Notes: generated by a model from the sequence alone, not told the origin. A stretch of DNA of 40,847 bases from Nitrospira sp. (GCA_019636815.1 JAHBWT010000034.1:1-40847); one strand, 5' to 3'; positions 15,101-23,706 are shown, numbered from the stretch's first letter. A program made the numbers and translations.

Positions 15101-16942
15101 CTTTTCGTCGTCATGATGACCCGGCTTGCCCTGCGGCGGCAATTGCATCTCCACCCAATCCTTAATGGTGACGACGGCCGGATCGGCTTTCCAATCGGTC
15201 TTACCCTTTTCAATGATGCGGAACTGTTTACCGAACCAATCGACGGTCTTGCCGATCAGTGCATCCGAGGTTATACCAGCTTTCAACCTGCCGGCACGGT
15301 CCGGCAGCTCCCGCAGATCAGGCATGACATCGTTGTGATACTCACCCTGCTGCAACGTGTTGTACACCCGCCAATACCCCCACATGCCCGCGATGTAGTG
15401 GTGCGCCACGTGGCAGTGGAACAAGAAGTCGCCGGCCAACTGCTGGCAGAGGCCTGAGCCACACTCGGTTTCCAAATCCATGGTCTCGGACGGTCCGATG
15501 ACTTCCACATCCACGCGGTCGGACTTGGTCCGGATCACGGGATATTTGACCGGCCCGTTCTTCGCGGTGTGCCACAACGGCATTTCATCGATCGCCCGCG
15601 GGCTTCGCGGCCAGCGGATCGAGCCACCGTGCGGATGGTGCGAATGGAACACTTCCGATCCCCCGTGGACGAGACGGAACTTCGCCGGGTCGCCCAGATA
15701 ACTGCGCGGCACGGTGGTCGCCGGATCGCCGAACGTGTAGGCGCTATAGGACATGGATTCGTCCTCGAAGCCGAAGTATTCGTGCTGCGTCTGCATGTTA
15801 TCGACGCCGAAGGGCTCGCTCCGGTAATTCAGGGCGCGGGCCACCGGCCGGTAGACGTCGGTCAAGGGATCGCGTTGCGGAATGAAGTCGCTTTTTTTGT
15901 TCAACGGACGGAAGGCTTCATCGCCGACCTCATGATAGATGATGACGAACTCTCGAAAATCCGGACCAGTCCCGTTCTTGATGATCGCCTGCCAGCCGCT
16001 CTTCATGGGAGTCGGCTCGCCGGTTCCCAGCGGATCGAGATATTCGGACCCTTTCGGCTCGACGACGAACGTGCCGAACAGACCCATGACCGTCAGCTCA
16101 CGATCGTTGCTGTACGAGTGGAACTGCCGCCCACCCTCTTGCTGGATCGGCGGAATATACCATTCCAGCTCCACGGTCTTCCCTTGGGCCGCGATACTGT
16201 CCGGGTTCGTCGTCGTTGCCGGTTTGCCTGTCGCCGCGACGACCATGCTGGAGCCGTGAATGTTGAGACTGACCTCTTCCTCACCCTCCAGTTGATTGCG
16301 AAGCGTGATCTTCACGCAATCGCCCTGGTTGCCCCGAATGACCAGCGGCTGGATCCACTGACTCTGCAGGCCGTTGGTCACGGCGCCGGGATCATAGCCC
16401 TCCTTCTCGCGGGCATCGCGGTTTTTCCCCTCTTCTTCACGCACCTTGTCGATGTTCTCGGTGAGCACGTACATGTAGCCGGGATAGAAATCCAGCCACT
16501 GGTTGAGCGAAATCTCCACGTTGATCGCGGAGATATCATACTGCCGGACCGGCGCTGCCGCGGGACAACGCCCACCCGACGCCGACACCGGCTCTACGCC
16601 GGGATTCGACATGAGCAGAATGTCCTGATTGCCGGCGCCGTACTGGTGCATCATGCTCATGTTATTGTAGAACCCGCCGGTGTGCTGCGCGGCCGCATCC
16701 TGCTCCATTTGCTGCATGATACGCTGGTGCTGGCGTTCGACCATGGCGGTACGCTCGGGCCGGCCTTCCATTGCATCCTCGATGATAGTTTGCCCTTTCA
16801 GCTGTTCGGTCCAACCCGGCAGCTGATGGTTCATCGCCACATGCGATGGAGTCTCAGCGAGCACTGCCGACGGCGCAACAAACAGTGCGATGCCAGCGAG
16901 CCAGCGTAAGACCCTGGTTGATGGGGAATGGAAACGACGCAT
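12119..16942 (-). CDS. Giant exported multicopper oxidase with three internal repeats
   Basis: This 1607-residue protein is about three times the usual length of its family. A signal peptide (residues 1-29, A-G-I-A-L-F-V-A-P-S-A-V-L-A) sends it to the periplasm. Three units recur, each opening with C-P-x-x-A followed by a [YF]-[DN]-[IV] strand (about residues 125, 725 and 1215), then Y-[VA]-L-x-E-[EN], then P-L-x-[IVL]-R-x-N-x-x-D-C. Unit 1 has H-S-H-H-P-H-G (about 434) and H-C-H-V-A-H-H-Y-I-A-G-M (about 511), a type 1/type 3 copper signature. Unit 2 has T-H-W-H-F-L-Q-F-D (about 809) and F-W-H-D-H-A-L-G (about 939). In unit 3 the equivalent positions read L-V-W-D-W-G-N and lack His. AAAGGAGG lies 8 bases before ATG 16942, which rules out a longer frame to 17041. 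The substrate is unknown; metal or nitrogen-oxide chemistry is possible. Confidence 0.92.
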   Translation of the reverse strand: MRRFHSPSTRVLRWLAGIALFVAPSAVLAETPSHVAMNHQLPGWTEQLKGQTIIEDAMEGRPERTAMVERQHQRIMQQMEQDAAAQHTGGFYNNMSMMHQYGAGNQDILLMSNPGVEPVSASGGRCPAAAPVRQYDISAINVEISLNQWLDFYPGYMYVLTENIDKVREEEGKNRDAREKEGYDPGAVTNGLQSQWIQPLVIRGNQGDCVKITLRNQLEGEEEVSLNIHGSSMVVAATGKPATTTNPDSIAAQGKTVELEWYIPPIQQEGGRQFHSYSNDRELTVMGLFGTFVVEPKGSEYLDPLGTGEPTPMKSGWQAIIKNGTGPDFREFVIIYHEVGDEAFRPLNKKSDFIPQRDPLTDVYRPVARALNYRSEPFGVDNMQTQHEYFGFEDESMSYSAYTFGDPATTVPRSYLGDPAKFRLVHGGSEVFHSHHPHGGSIRWPRSPRAIDEMPLWHTAKNGPVKYPVIRTKSDRVDVEVIGPSETMDLETECGSGLCQQLAGDFLFHCHVAHHYIAGMWGYWRVYNTLQQGEYHNDVMPDLRELPDRAGRLKAGITSDALIGKTVDWFGKQFRIIEKGKTDWKADPAVVTIKDWVEMQLPPQGKPGHHDDEKKQTLAYDASVLDWAWQGARAMTERENTIPNPRYQSPNPGQRVPIVFEEATGKVAWPHLKPHFGRRVPFSQNHNPSPWLDMIHLDDDGLPSSYPAKPGENGRWSMCPENAGSKKYNVHFIQTPMTLADKQGDTPAIVDKDGLIYVLHEEEAKVRKSDIKYPLVVRANIYDCIDWMLTSEWLDDDHINFQASKVNTHWHFLQFDNQSSDGVITGFSYEQSVRPFTMLEKKVKKGLPVPMNTVFTKPAKKGDRVITVKNAAQYHPNAELLIGADNVGGNEIGRVKSIKGNQITLYRPLKHAHPVNDIVTVEFVRQRFWVDSDVGTVFWHDHALGRVTWPHGGFGTIIIEPVGSTYHDPKTGKQIRSGPIADIRTAEPVGYGVNGSFRELMVQLNDTVPHTVNIVTEGNPPGQPIEVALEAGKTVSFPMPEKIPMAPMGLLNGGTHTTGGGLNFKAEPISSRLAANPDPSKLFSSAVHGDPYTPMVQAYLGDTVVFRLLQTMANETMVWTLSGHTYLTERYAGDANRKNSIHIGIAERYDLVVPHAGGPRLQPGDYIHFNGRTSKFSEGAWGILRVLDKETPDLQKLPAGYSRRNEIPKPLAVCPAEAPVKSFNVVAMDYPSMKLNPKAPDAIEVDFERTIKMVNPDAKIYALEEEATKVAGGIQPMPLTLRANVGDCIKIKLTNKMKNERASFSAIGLAFDPKDSLGANVGNNPGDQTVAPGESRAYTYYADPFLGETASLVWDWGNVVTNPRNGLYGALVIGPKGAKYRDPKTGADVSQKNSWVADVIVDRTVPGYEHRVNYRDVALFFQDEDNIIGTSFMPYVQNTAGLTAVNYRAEPYRFREETGCTLGKVFQPCVVGKPEDPATPLIEAHVGDPVRIHVFGASNEQNGMFSVENHEWPIEPFMRGADMISLVEFSGSETLDAFIPSAGGYFRMPGDYVWSNQRLPYAQSGQWGYFRVLPAGDQRLLPLSGGKAGTKSASIDEAAHVVPVAAQ

Positions 16943-17107
16943 GGACCGACCTCCTTTAACTGTAAATAGTAGGCAGCGACGGCTATTCAGCCCGCTCAAG
17001 TAACAACTAATAATGGGAAGACAAAATAGTTTCGGTAACACCCAAACAGACCCGATCAGAAAGAGATGTTCACCGTCGATGTAGATATAGCCGATAGCAA
17101 GGGCTGC

Positions 17108-17136
17108 AAGATACTCAACTTCGCATGGACTGTCAA
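17108..17136 (-). promoter_or_regulatory. Candidate sigma70 promoter of the multicopper oxidase gene
   Basis: On the minus strand a perfect TTGACA (plus 17131-17136) and TATCTT (plus 17108-17113) are 17 bases apart. Transcription from here would give a leader of about 155 bases before the oxidase start. The box lies just downstream of the stop of the preceding gene. Confidence 0.5.
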
Positions 17137-17172
17137 TACTTTCACAGCCGGCTCTTCGTACTTTTCATCTTG

Positions 17173-17808
17173 CTATCGTCCAACAGATGACTTCCGGCCC
17201 ACCGTGCCCTGCAAATCCATATCCAGTATCACGGGACCGTCTGATTTTTTGAGGTCGAGCCTAATCGGCATCCGGTCCGCCATCAACTTAATCAAGGGGA
17301 CAGCGACGATGATGGGTGCCTTGTCCACGGAGTTCGAGTAGAGCGCAATGCGCAGGTTCTTGGACCGTTCGCCGGAGGAAATCTGAGACGCCGCCTCCCG
17401 GTCCATGAATCCAACCAGCAACCCGCTGCCGCCGACGACCTTATGGATTTCATAGGCATTAGCAGTCGAAGCCACTCGCTCCAACACGAGATCAGGACTC
17501 TGGGTCACCAAAACCATGCCAAGAGACTGCGGTGAAATGAAACCAAAACTCCCTGTCGGGGCCTCGGAAAACCGAATCGTTCCGGTACGGAGTCCGGTGA
17601 CCCCGTTCTTCTCACGCATCTGCCGCCGCAGCTCCCCTTCACTCCCGGCCGTTTCAATCACCACCGCTGCAGGTGCGGCTTTCTGGATAGGTAAGAGCTC
17701 CGGATTTTCTCCAGGTGTCGCAAGGAGAGGTTTCACGAGAACACACAAGAACGTCAAAACGAGCAGAGAGGCGGCAAGAGGAAGTGGGACAAGTCGGATA
17801 CGGCTCAT
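17173..17808 (-). CDS. Exported or membrane-anchored protein of unknown function
   Basis: This 211-residue protein has a strong N-terminal hydrophobic segment (L-A-A-S-L-L-V-L-T-F-L-C-V-L-V) after two arginines, a signal peptide or anchor. The rest is soluble and looks mostly beta-stranded, with no cysteine and no motif I recognise. An upstream frame reaches 17862; ATG 17808 is chosen because it places the arginines and hydrophobic stretch at the N-terminus, but its ribosome binding site is poor. The gene lies immediately upstream of the oxidase on the same strand, with a promoter between them, so a functional link is only suggested by position. Confidence 0.65.
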   Translation of the reverse strand: MSRIRLVPLPLAASLLVLTFLCVLVKPLLATPGENPELLPIQKAAPAAVVIETAGSEGELRRQMREKNGVTGLRTGTIRFSEAPTGSFGFISPQSLGMVLVTQSPDLVLERVASTANAYEIHKVVGGSGLLVGFMDREAASQISSGERSKNLRIALYSNSVDKAPIIVAVPLIKLMADRMPIRLDLKKSDGPVILDMDLQGTVGRKSSVGR

Positions 17809-18078
17809 GCGCAGGACGATATTGGTATTTGGTATGGGGAAATGGCGCGCCTTACCGGCCAAGTAAAATATTTTAAGATGCGGACTGAGAGTGCGTAAAC
17901 AGAAAAAGCGAGACGTTCTCTATCAACCTATCCAACCTAATGCCGCACATCCTCTAAGAACCATCTCTCCCAGCGATAAGAAAGAATTGACTTCATCCTG
18001 TGCCCAATCATGCCCGTCGTTCCACGTTGCCTCAAAAGCCGCCACTTCTTGACGGAAATAATGTGGCACGCAAGGTGT
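17809..18078. other. Intergenic region after the effector array
   Basis: No gene is supported between the end of the frameshifted DUF4157 tail and the exported protein. A weak hairpin (GAGA, ACG, TCTC) followed by GCTTTTTCT on the minus strand (plus 17901-17920) may end the injection-system transcript, but its 4-bp stem is short. Confidence 0.45.
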
Positions 18079-18237
18079 TCAATCGATTTGGATCACCCGC
18101 CAGCCGCTTCCATTCACGAAAAAATACCAAACCTTGCGCCCGTGCAATGACATCCGCACATCGATCTCGTGATCCGAAATCCCCCCATACATCTTCGCTC
18201 GTTGGTCGCGCGACAACCTATCATTGCAATTGCTCTG
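18079..18237 (-). pseudogene. Out-of-frame C-terminal extension of the first DUF4157 protein
   Basis: The DUF4157 gene stops at 18221, but the frame one base over stays open and reads protein-like to a TGA at 18079-18081: D-Q-S-N-C-N-D-R-L-S-R-D-Q-R, then M-Y-G-G-I-S-D-H-E-I-D-V-R, then V-W-Y-F-F-V-N-G-S-G-W-R-V-I-Q-I-D. The aromatic-rich strand-like pattern suggests real coding sequence. It may be a lost or frameshifted C-terminal domain, or a sequencing error at the junction. No family is recognised. Confidence 0.4.
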
Positions 18238-19315
18238 GTCCGGTAAGCTCTTGCTGCATCACATGCGTAAGCTCATGTGCCAGCAACCTCCGACCTTCTT
18301 GCGTTGCAGGCGAGAACTTTCCGGTGCTGAACACGATGTCATTCCCCACGGTGTAGGCATGAGCGTTTACATCTCGCGCCGACTGCTCCGCCCTTTCATC
18401 CGTATGCACCCGCACCCGGCTGAAGTCATGCCCGAAGCGCGGCTCAAAGAAAGCACGTGTGACGGAATCCAATGTGTGGCCAGGCGAGTTCAATATCTCG
18501 TGCACGATCGGCGGAGCCGTTATCGAACTCCGAGCATCGGACGCAGCCGCTCGTTGTGCAACAGCGGGTGGGCTCGATGATCCGCTCGGTTTCGAGCTCT
18601 GACACTTCTTGACCGTCAACACCAACTCGCCCTCTGGGCAGGAATATTCATAAAAACACAACGGTGTGGCAGGCGGCGGATGTTCCGTGGTGATCGGCCC
18701 CGGCCCAGTGCCGACGACAATATCCGTTTCGCGCACGATCACACGCAGCACCAGCCCATCGCTAAAATGGACGTAGCAGCCATAGTTTCCATTGGCAATC
18801 GGCGGCTCGCAGTCGATCCGCTCCACGGTGGCTTGTGACGGCGGCATCAAATGATTGCGCGCGTAAAACTCCCCCGCCCGCTTGCTGATGCTCTCTGGAT
18901 CGCCACGCCAACTTGGACAACGGCTACCTTCCTCTTGGGGCTTCTCGCCGTCGGCCTCCGTCCGCTGAAGAATCGGCATGGCCGTGATCGATGATCCGTG
19001 ATTTCGCCGCTGGATGGATACTCCAGCTGATCCTGTTGGAGCTGCCGAAATGTCATCCGGCATTCGCATGATTTGATCCGCAACCTGATCGGCTTCGATC
19101 TCGGCTGGATCGTTAGGTCGGGAGATGTTGAGATCGGCGGATTTCGCCTGACACGCCGGACAACCGCCTCCGCAAACGCAGGACGATTGGCGGCGGATCG
19201 GCGACTGGTCACTACTCGCAAGCGCATTGTCGTTCGAAGGCAGAGACGAATGATCAGATTGCGCGAGGCTGCGCCCTTCTTTATCGTTACCGAAAGTTCT
19301 GGCGAAACTCTTCAT
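18221..19315 (-). CDS. DUF4157 eCIS-associated protein 1, short C-terminus
   Basis: This 364-residue protein is one of four DUF4157 paralogues. Its head has R-R-Q-S-S-C-V-C-G-G-G-C-P-A-C-Q-A-K (Cys 46, 48, 52, 55), followed by S-R-P-N-D-P-A-E-I-E-A-D-Q-V-A-D. The middle (about 80-260) is not recognised; it holds a small Cys-containing region. DUF4157 is at the C-terminal end (about 270-356): F-G-H-D-F-S-R-V-R-V-H-T-D, N-D-I-V-F-S and the HExxH metal motif A-H-E-L-T-H-V-M-Q-Q. DUF4157 is known to mark cargo of extracellular contractile injection systems. The protein ends eight residues after the domain, unlike its paralogues, and an out-of-frame tail follows. ATG 19315 has only a weak ribosome binding site. 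Confidence 0.88.
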   Translation of the reverse strand: MKSFARTFGNDKEGRSLAQSDHSSLPSNDNALASSDQSPIRRQSSCVCGGGCPACQAKSADLNISRPNDPAEIEADQVADQIMRMPDDISAAPTGSAGVSIQRRNHGSSITAMPILQRTEADGEKPQEEGSRCPSWRGDPESISKRAGEFYARNHLMPPSQATVERIDCEPPIANGNYGCYVHFSDGLVLRVIVRETDIVVGTGPGPITTEHPPPATPLCFYEYSCPEGELVLTVKKCQSSKPSGSSSPPAVAQRAAASDARSSITAPPIVHEILNSPGHTLDSVTRAFFEPRFGHDFSRVRVHTDERAEQSARDVNAHAYTVGNDIVFSTGKFSPATQEGRRLLAHELTHVMQQELTGPEQLQ

Positions 19316-19337
19316 TTCAAATTCCGAAGAAAAACTA

Positions 19338-21893
19338 TCACGGCGGCGCGTCGGCGTCCTGATGCTGCTGCAGTGTGCGGCCTGTCAGCAACGGGTGCGC
19401 CTCTTCCTGAATGAACCTCATTAAATTTACTATGCCTTCCACGTCCGCCACAGGAACCGTCGAGCGATAGCGGAGAACGAGGATGGAGGCGAGCGAATCC
19501 TCCTGAACATCGACTCCAGACGTCAGCCACGCCGGGCACACGAAAATTGTATCTCCGCTGCGCCGTGCCAAGGTTGACGAAAGACCCGTGGCCGTTACTC
19601 TGTTCGAGCGGCTATAGATCAATGCTCCGGCGCGCGCCTCGGCATCCGATGCGGACCGACACGTCACCGGAAGATAATAGTTCAGCGAACTCGCAAGATA
19701 ACTCAGGTGGGTAAGAATCGCTCTCGACCGTGCTTCATCCGTGGCTGGAAAGCCGTGGCGGATGACATCGATAATGCCTTGCGGCAACGTTTGTCCGCGA
19801 AACTGACTTAACGTCTGTTCTCCCCACATCGCGCCGAGCCTTATGCGATAGGTTGCACGAGCGATCGCAGCTTCAACCGAAACGGGATCGGCGCAACCGG
19901 TTATCTGATCATTCGGCGCAGTCGCACGCTGAGCCTGAACTCCGAGCAGTTCGTCGACATAGAACGCATACGACTCTGCGTTATCGAGTGCCTCTTCCGT
20001 CGTCAGGTGCGAGTAAATTCGTTCGCCCGGATATGAACGGTCGCGAGGAGTATCGGACATTGCCGTCAGCGGCGCGCGCGAGCCGAGACTCGGGATCGTC
20101 GCGTGCGCGCTTTCGTGTATCACCGTGCTGACGTCGTTCTCATCGCCGATCGTGACGCTGCGACAGAAATAGAAGTTATTCGGCTCGGCATGGGCCGCGG
20201 TCATCGACAGGCCGCCGCCGACGCTTCCGATCGTGCATGACGGATCCTGCGGATTGCGGGCGTGAACCACCAGCGAGCCTTGCCCGCGAAGTTCACGGGC
20301 CATTCGAGCAAGACGGTCGGCAAGCAAGGCGGCATAACCCGGATCTCGGGTGGCGAAGTGCGCCTGCAACGTATTACCGACGGCGGCGTTTGCGATCGGG
20401 GCGGCAACAAATTCGCGCGTCCGTGCCTCAGCTCGCATGAGACGCGAGACGGCTTGCGAGATAGCCCAATCGTATCCGTCCAGTTGATCGAGAATCGGCT
20501 GAACGGTTATCGTTAGCGCTGCGTCGGATTGCGCGCTGACGTCGCCCGAGGTCGGATCGCGTACGAGCCGGTAACTGGCGTTGAGTAATGCCAGCCTGAG
20601 CCGTCTCGCGCCTTCCCCGGCAAGATTGAACATATGCAGGTTCGCTGCCAGATTTGAGAATTCCGTAGTTGTCTGTTGATGACGTCTGGCGGAAATATCC
20701 TGTTCCGTCTGCGTAAATGTGTCGCGGATTCCAGCCGCGAGTGGTGCGGCGGGATTCGCCTCGATCCACCTCATGCGGTTGCGACCATAGCCCCTTTCCT
20801 GCGCATCGCGGACGTCTGGCGCGAGATTCGCGCCATTGACGCGCGCTTCCTCGATCGCCAGCCCCAATTGCTCCATGGCGCGGGCATACGCGTCGCCCAT
20901 CCTCGTTTGTTCCGGACTTTCCACGGGAAAATTGACATATGGGTTATCGCTTTTTTGCGCCTCAAAGACGGAGATGGCATTATTCAACAACCGTTCAAGA
21001 CTTTCCTGATTGAGGTATTGGTGAAATGCTCTCGGCCCCGCCGCGCTGCCCGGCGTTGTGGCAAGAGCAGTCGCGGCCATCTGGCGCATTACCACAACCT
21101 GTCTGGCGAGCGACGCAAGCCAACTTGCGGCCGCGTCCACCATTTTGCGTCGGGTGGCGGCAGGATCGAGCGCAGATTGCGCCGACTGCCGGGCAATGAC
21201 CGGTTCCGTGCGTTTCGACTGAAAGGCATGAGACAGTTCGTGCGCGAGCAGGCGTCGGCCCGATTCGGATCGAGGGTTATACTCTCCGCTGCCAAAGACA
21301 ATATTGTTTCCCAGCGTGAATGCTCGCGCATTGATCGACCTTGTCGATTGCGCGGCGGCGGAATCCACGTGAATTCTGATGTGACTAAGATTTAGTCCGA
21401 AACGCGGTTCGAAAAAACTTCGAGTCGCGAAATCCAACGGCTGTCCAGCCGAATGCAGAACATTCTTGATCGACGGTGGGATCTCGCCGGGAGGCGGATC
21501 GGGTGTAGCGGAGGCAAAGGCTTCTTTGCGCATGACCGACTCAGAAATCTCTTCCCGTTCCTCTGTTTCACATGCGTCGCATTTTCGATGGATGATATGA
21601 CTGGAATGCTCCACTTTTGCAGGAGGCCGTACATCCCTAACCGGCATCCGCATGACTCGATCGGCAACCTGATCCGCTTCGATCTCGGCTGGATCGTTGG
21701 GCTGGGAGATGTTTAGATCAGCGGACTTCGCCTGGCACGCCGGACATGCGCCACCACAGGCGCAAGAAGCTTTTCTCTGAATCTGAGATTGATCGTGCAG
21801 TGGAAGGGACGATACTGATGTGGGCTGACTCACTAGCCGGTGCGGGGTCAGCTCCAAGCGATTTTTAAACTTCCCAATGGGGCAGGCCGTCAT
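19338..21893 (-). CDS. DUF4157 eCIS effector 2 with a second metalloprotease domain (M35-like)
   Basis: This 851-residue protein has the array's head: Cys 44, 46, 50 and 53 in C-A-C-G-G-A-C-P-A-C-Q-A-K, then N-D-P-A-E-I-E-A-D-Q-V-A-D-R-V-M-R-M-P, and a second Cys pair I-I-H-R-K-C-D-A-C-E. DUF4157 is at about 140-225 with A-H-E-L-S-H-A-F-Q. The large C-terminal region holds another zinc motif, I-H-E-S-A-H-A-T-I (about 590), and 45 residues on D-N-A-E-S-Y-A-F-Y-V, the arrangement of deuterolysin/aspzincin (M35) proteases. This would be the toxic activity, cleaving proteins in target cells; that is an inference. ATG 21893 is preceded by AGGATG. It lies 62 bases downstream of the next effector gene. 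Confidence 0.87.
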   Translation of the reverse strand: MTACPIGKFKNRLELTPHRLVSQPTSVSSLPLHDQSQIQRKASCACGGACPACQAKSADLNISQPNDPAEIEADQVADRVMRMPVRDVRPPAKVEHSSHIIHRKCDACETEEREEISESVMRKEAFASATPDPPPGEIPPSIKNVLHSAGQPLDFATRSFFEPRFGLNLSHIRIHVDSAAAQSTRSINARAFTLGNNIVFGSGEYNPRSESGRRLLAHELSHAFQSKRTEPVIARQSAQSALDPAATRRKMVDAAASWLASLARQVVVMRQMAATALATTPGSAAGPRAFHQYLNQESLERLLNNAISVFEAQKSDNPYVNFPVESPEQTRMGDAYARAMEQLGLAIEEARVNGANLAPDVRDAQERGYGRNRMRWIEANPAAPLAAGIRDTFTQTEQDISARRHQQTTTEFSNLAANLHMFNLAGEGARRLRLALLNASYRLVRDPTSGDVSAQSDAALTITVQPILDQLDGYDWAISQAVSRLMRAEARTREFVAAPIANAAVGNTLQAHFATRDPGYAALLADRLARMARELRGQGSLVVHARNPQDPSCTIGSVGGGLSMTAAHAEPNNFYFCRSVTIGDENDVSTVIHESAHATIPSLGSRAPLTAMSDTPRDRSYPGERIYSHLTTEEALDNAESYAFYVDELLGVQAQRATAPNDQITGCADPVSVEAAIARATYRIRLGAMWGEQTLSQFRGQTLPQGIIDVIRHGFPATDEARSRAILTHLSYLASSLNYYLPVTCRSASDAEARAGALIYSRSNRVTATGLSSTLARRSGDTIFVCPAWLTSGVDVQEDSLASILVLRYRSTVPVADVEGIVNLMRFIQEEAHPLLTGRTLQQHQDADAPP

Positions 21894-21955
21894 CTATTCA
21901 TACATCCTAATTGTAAAATTCCTATAACCAGCTTGGCACTTTCCAGCTCCGTCGG

Positions 21956-23551
21956 CTATGGGTTTGCATTTTTGCTCATAGCAAACACGACTTTCACCTG
22001 ACGATCCTCTGGGCCGATAGCACCAACTTCGCCGCAGGCATATATCCCGGTTTCGACCTGAGTACACTCAGGCGCGACATCGACGAGACGTCCGCGTCCG
22101 ACTCCTTTATCGACGAGCACTTCCATAACGAGTTGAGCGCGACGCTGAGCCAGGTCCAGGTTATAAGCCTCCGGACCCTCCGGCGAAGCCTTTCCGACCA
22201 GTTGGAGTACCAATGACGGATTGCTCTTCAACTGTTCAAGCAGAACAGGCCACGCGGACTTACTTGCGGTCGTGAGGCTTCGCAGCAAGGTGGCCTCTGT
22301 TTTCCCCCATCCAATCATCGGTCGGTCCTGATTGAAATGGAGCACAACATTCTCGGGCGCTGAGGTAGAGGGCGGGTCCGGTATCGGCGTCGGAGTTGGC
22401 AGGGGCAGGCAGGGATGACCTTGCTTATCGGTATGGTCTCCCGGCCCACAACACCCGCCGAAGAGGTTCGGTCTTTCTCCAGGCAGGCAGGGTGAGAAAG
22501 AACCAGGCGGCGGAGTTGGTCCAGGAGGTTGAGGTTCAGAGCCGCTGGTACATTGCCCGTTGTATGCTATTTCGCCGACCGGACAACAACGCAGGCCCAA
22601 CGGTGTGGACGCAGCACGAGCCGGTGGACAACAGGTGCTTGCATTCTCTATCGTATTGTCTTCTGTCGTCTGATCCGGATTGATTGTCTTTTTTTCAATG
22701 CAGCATTGGTCTTTGAAATCTGCCGATGTGCCGGGGCGGAAACCGGTAGGACAAGAGACGGATGGCTTCTCCGGTTTTTTGCATCCTAACTTCCCGCATA
22801 CAAAGCTGCATCCCGGCAAGGAAGGGATTTTTTCACACGCGGTCTTGGCGTAGGAGCCACATACTTTCTTGCCAAATACCGGATCGATCACACAAGGGTC
22901 GAACTCATCGAAGATCGGGATGTTGATCTGCCGCTGAACCATTGGCACGCCAACCGACTGCTGAATCACGTGCGCGAGTTCGTGCGCGAGCAGCCGACGT
23001 CCGCTCTGCGTGCCAGGTGCAAACTGCCCTTGCCCGAAGACAATATCGCTGCCCACCGTATAGGCATGCGCACTGACGTCTCGTGCCGATTGTTCGGCGA
23101 CAGTGCCGGTATGTACCCGCACTCGGGAAAAATCATGGCCAAAGCGCTGCTCCATGTCCCGCTGCAGTTCTTGATCGAGCGGTCTACCACCGCCGGCAAG
23201 GACGTGATCCACGCCGGCGGAGGCCACATCCATCTGCCTATCCGATTGATCTGAGGAGCAGTGGATGTGCGGCGATGCAGCACTGATACGAGAATTCATC
23301 GGTGAGGCCATCACTTGATCGGCAATCCGATCGGCTTCAATCTCGGCGGGATCGTTGGGTTGGGAGATTTTGTGAGATTGTGCTTGGCAGGAGGGACAGC
23401 CTCCGCCGCAGGCACACGAGGCTTTGCGGTGGACTATTGGCTGCCTAAAGGGGAAAACAGAGGAATAATGTGGGGCGTTCGCAATCACCAGTTGAGATGG
23501 CTGGTATTTCCAGCTCCTGGTCTGAGCATCAGATGATTGCGTGGTAAACAT
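21956..23551 (-). CDS. DUF4157 eCIS-associated protein 3 with C-terminal OmpA domain
   Basis: This 531-residue protein carries the head (Cys 46, 48, 52, 55 in C-A-C-G-G-G-C-P-S-C-Q-A-Q) and N-D-P-A-E-I-E-A-D-R-I-A-D-Q-V-M. DUF4157 follows at about 110-200 with F-G-H-D-F-S-R-V-R-V-H-T and A-H-E-L-A-H-V-I-Q-Q. Residues 200-385 are rich in Cys and Pro (repeated C-C and C-x-P patterns such as L-G-R-C-C-P-V-G). The last 130 residues are an OmpA-like peptidoglycan-binding domain: L-V-G-K-A-S-P-E-G-P-E-A-Y-N-L-D-L-A-Q-R-R-A. ATG 23551 is preferred because GGGAAG lies 6 bases upstream; TTG 23569 is the longest alternative. It may bind cell wall, either of the producer (anchoring) or of the target. 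Confidence 0.87.
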   Translation of the reverse strand: MFTTQSSDAQTRSWKYQPSQLVIANAPHYSSVFPFRQPIVHRKASCACGGGCPSCQAQSHKISQPNDPAEIEADRIADQVMASPMNSRISAASPHIHCSSDQSDRQMDVASAGVDHVLAGGGRPLDQELQRDMEQRFGHDFSRVRVHTGTVAEQSARDVSAHAYTVGSDIVFGQGQFAPGTQSGRRLLAHELAHVIQQSVGVPMVQRQINIPIFDEFDPCVIDPVFGKKVCGSYAKTACEKIPSLPGCSFVCGKLGCKKPEKPSVSCPTGFRPGTSADFKDQCCIEKKTINPDQTTEDNTIENASTCCPPARAASTPLGLRCCPVGEIAYNGQCTSGSEPQPPGPTPPPGSFSPCLPGERPNLFGGCCGPGDHTDKQGHPCLPLPTPTPIPDPPSTSAPENVVLHFNQDRPMIGWGKTEATLLRSLTTASKSAWPVLLEQLKSNPSLVLQLVGKASPEGPEAYNLDLAQRRAQLVMEVLVDKGVGRGRLVDVAPECTQVETGIYACGEVGAIGPEDRQVKVVFAMSKNANP

Positions 23552-23706
23552 TGGCATCTTCCCATTCAATCACGTTCGCTATATTGATCTATCGAGTATA
23601 GAAACCTAGATCAGTTTGAGCCTCCGACGCCTTTCACGGCTCCGGCTCTCCGCCCCGGACCCGTCCGGTGTGAAGGCTGGTTGATCAGACGCAAATACGT
23701 CCTGCA

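Noticed and set aside
12209-16909. Long open frames on the plus strand opposite the multicopper oxidase (12209-13423, 13439-14461, 15569-16909)
   Set aside because: They are antisense shadows in high-GC DNA: Arg/His-rich, without family motifs, and opposite a gene with clear domains and a strong ribosome binding site.
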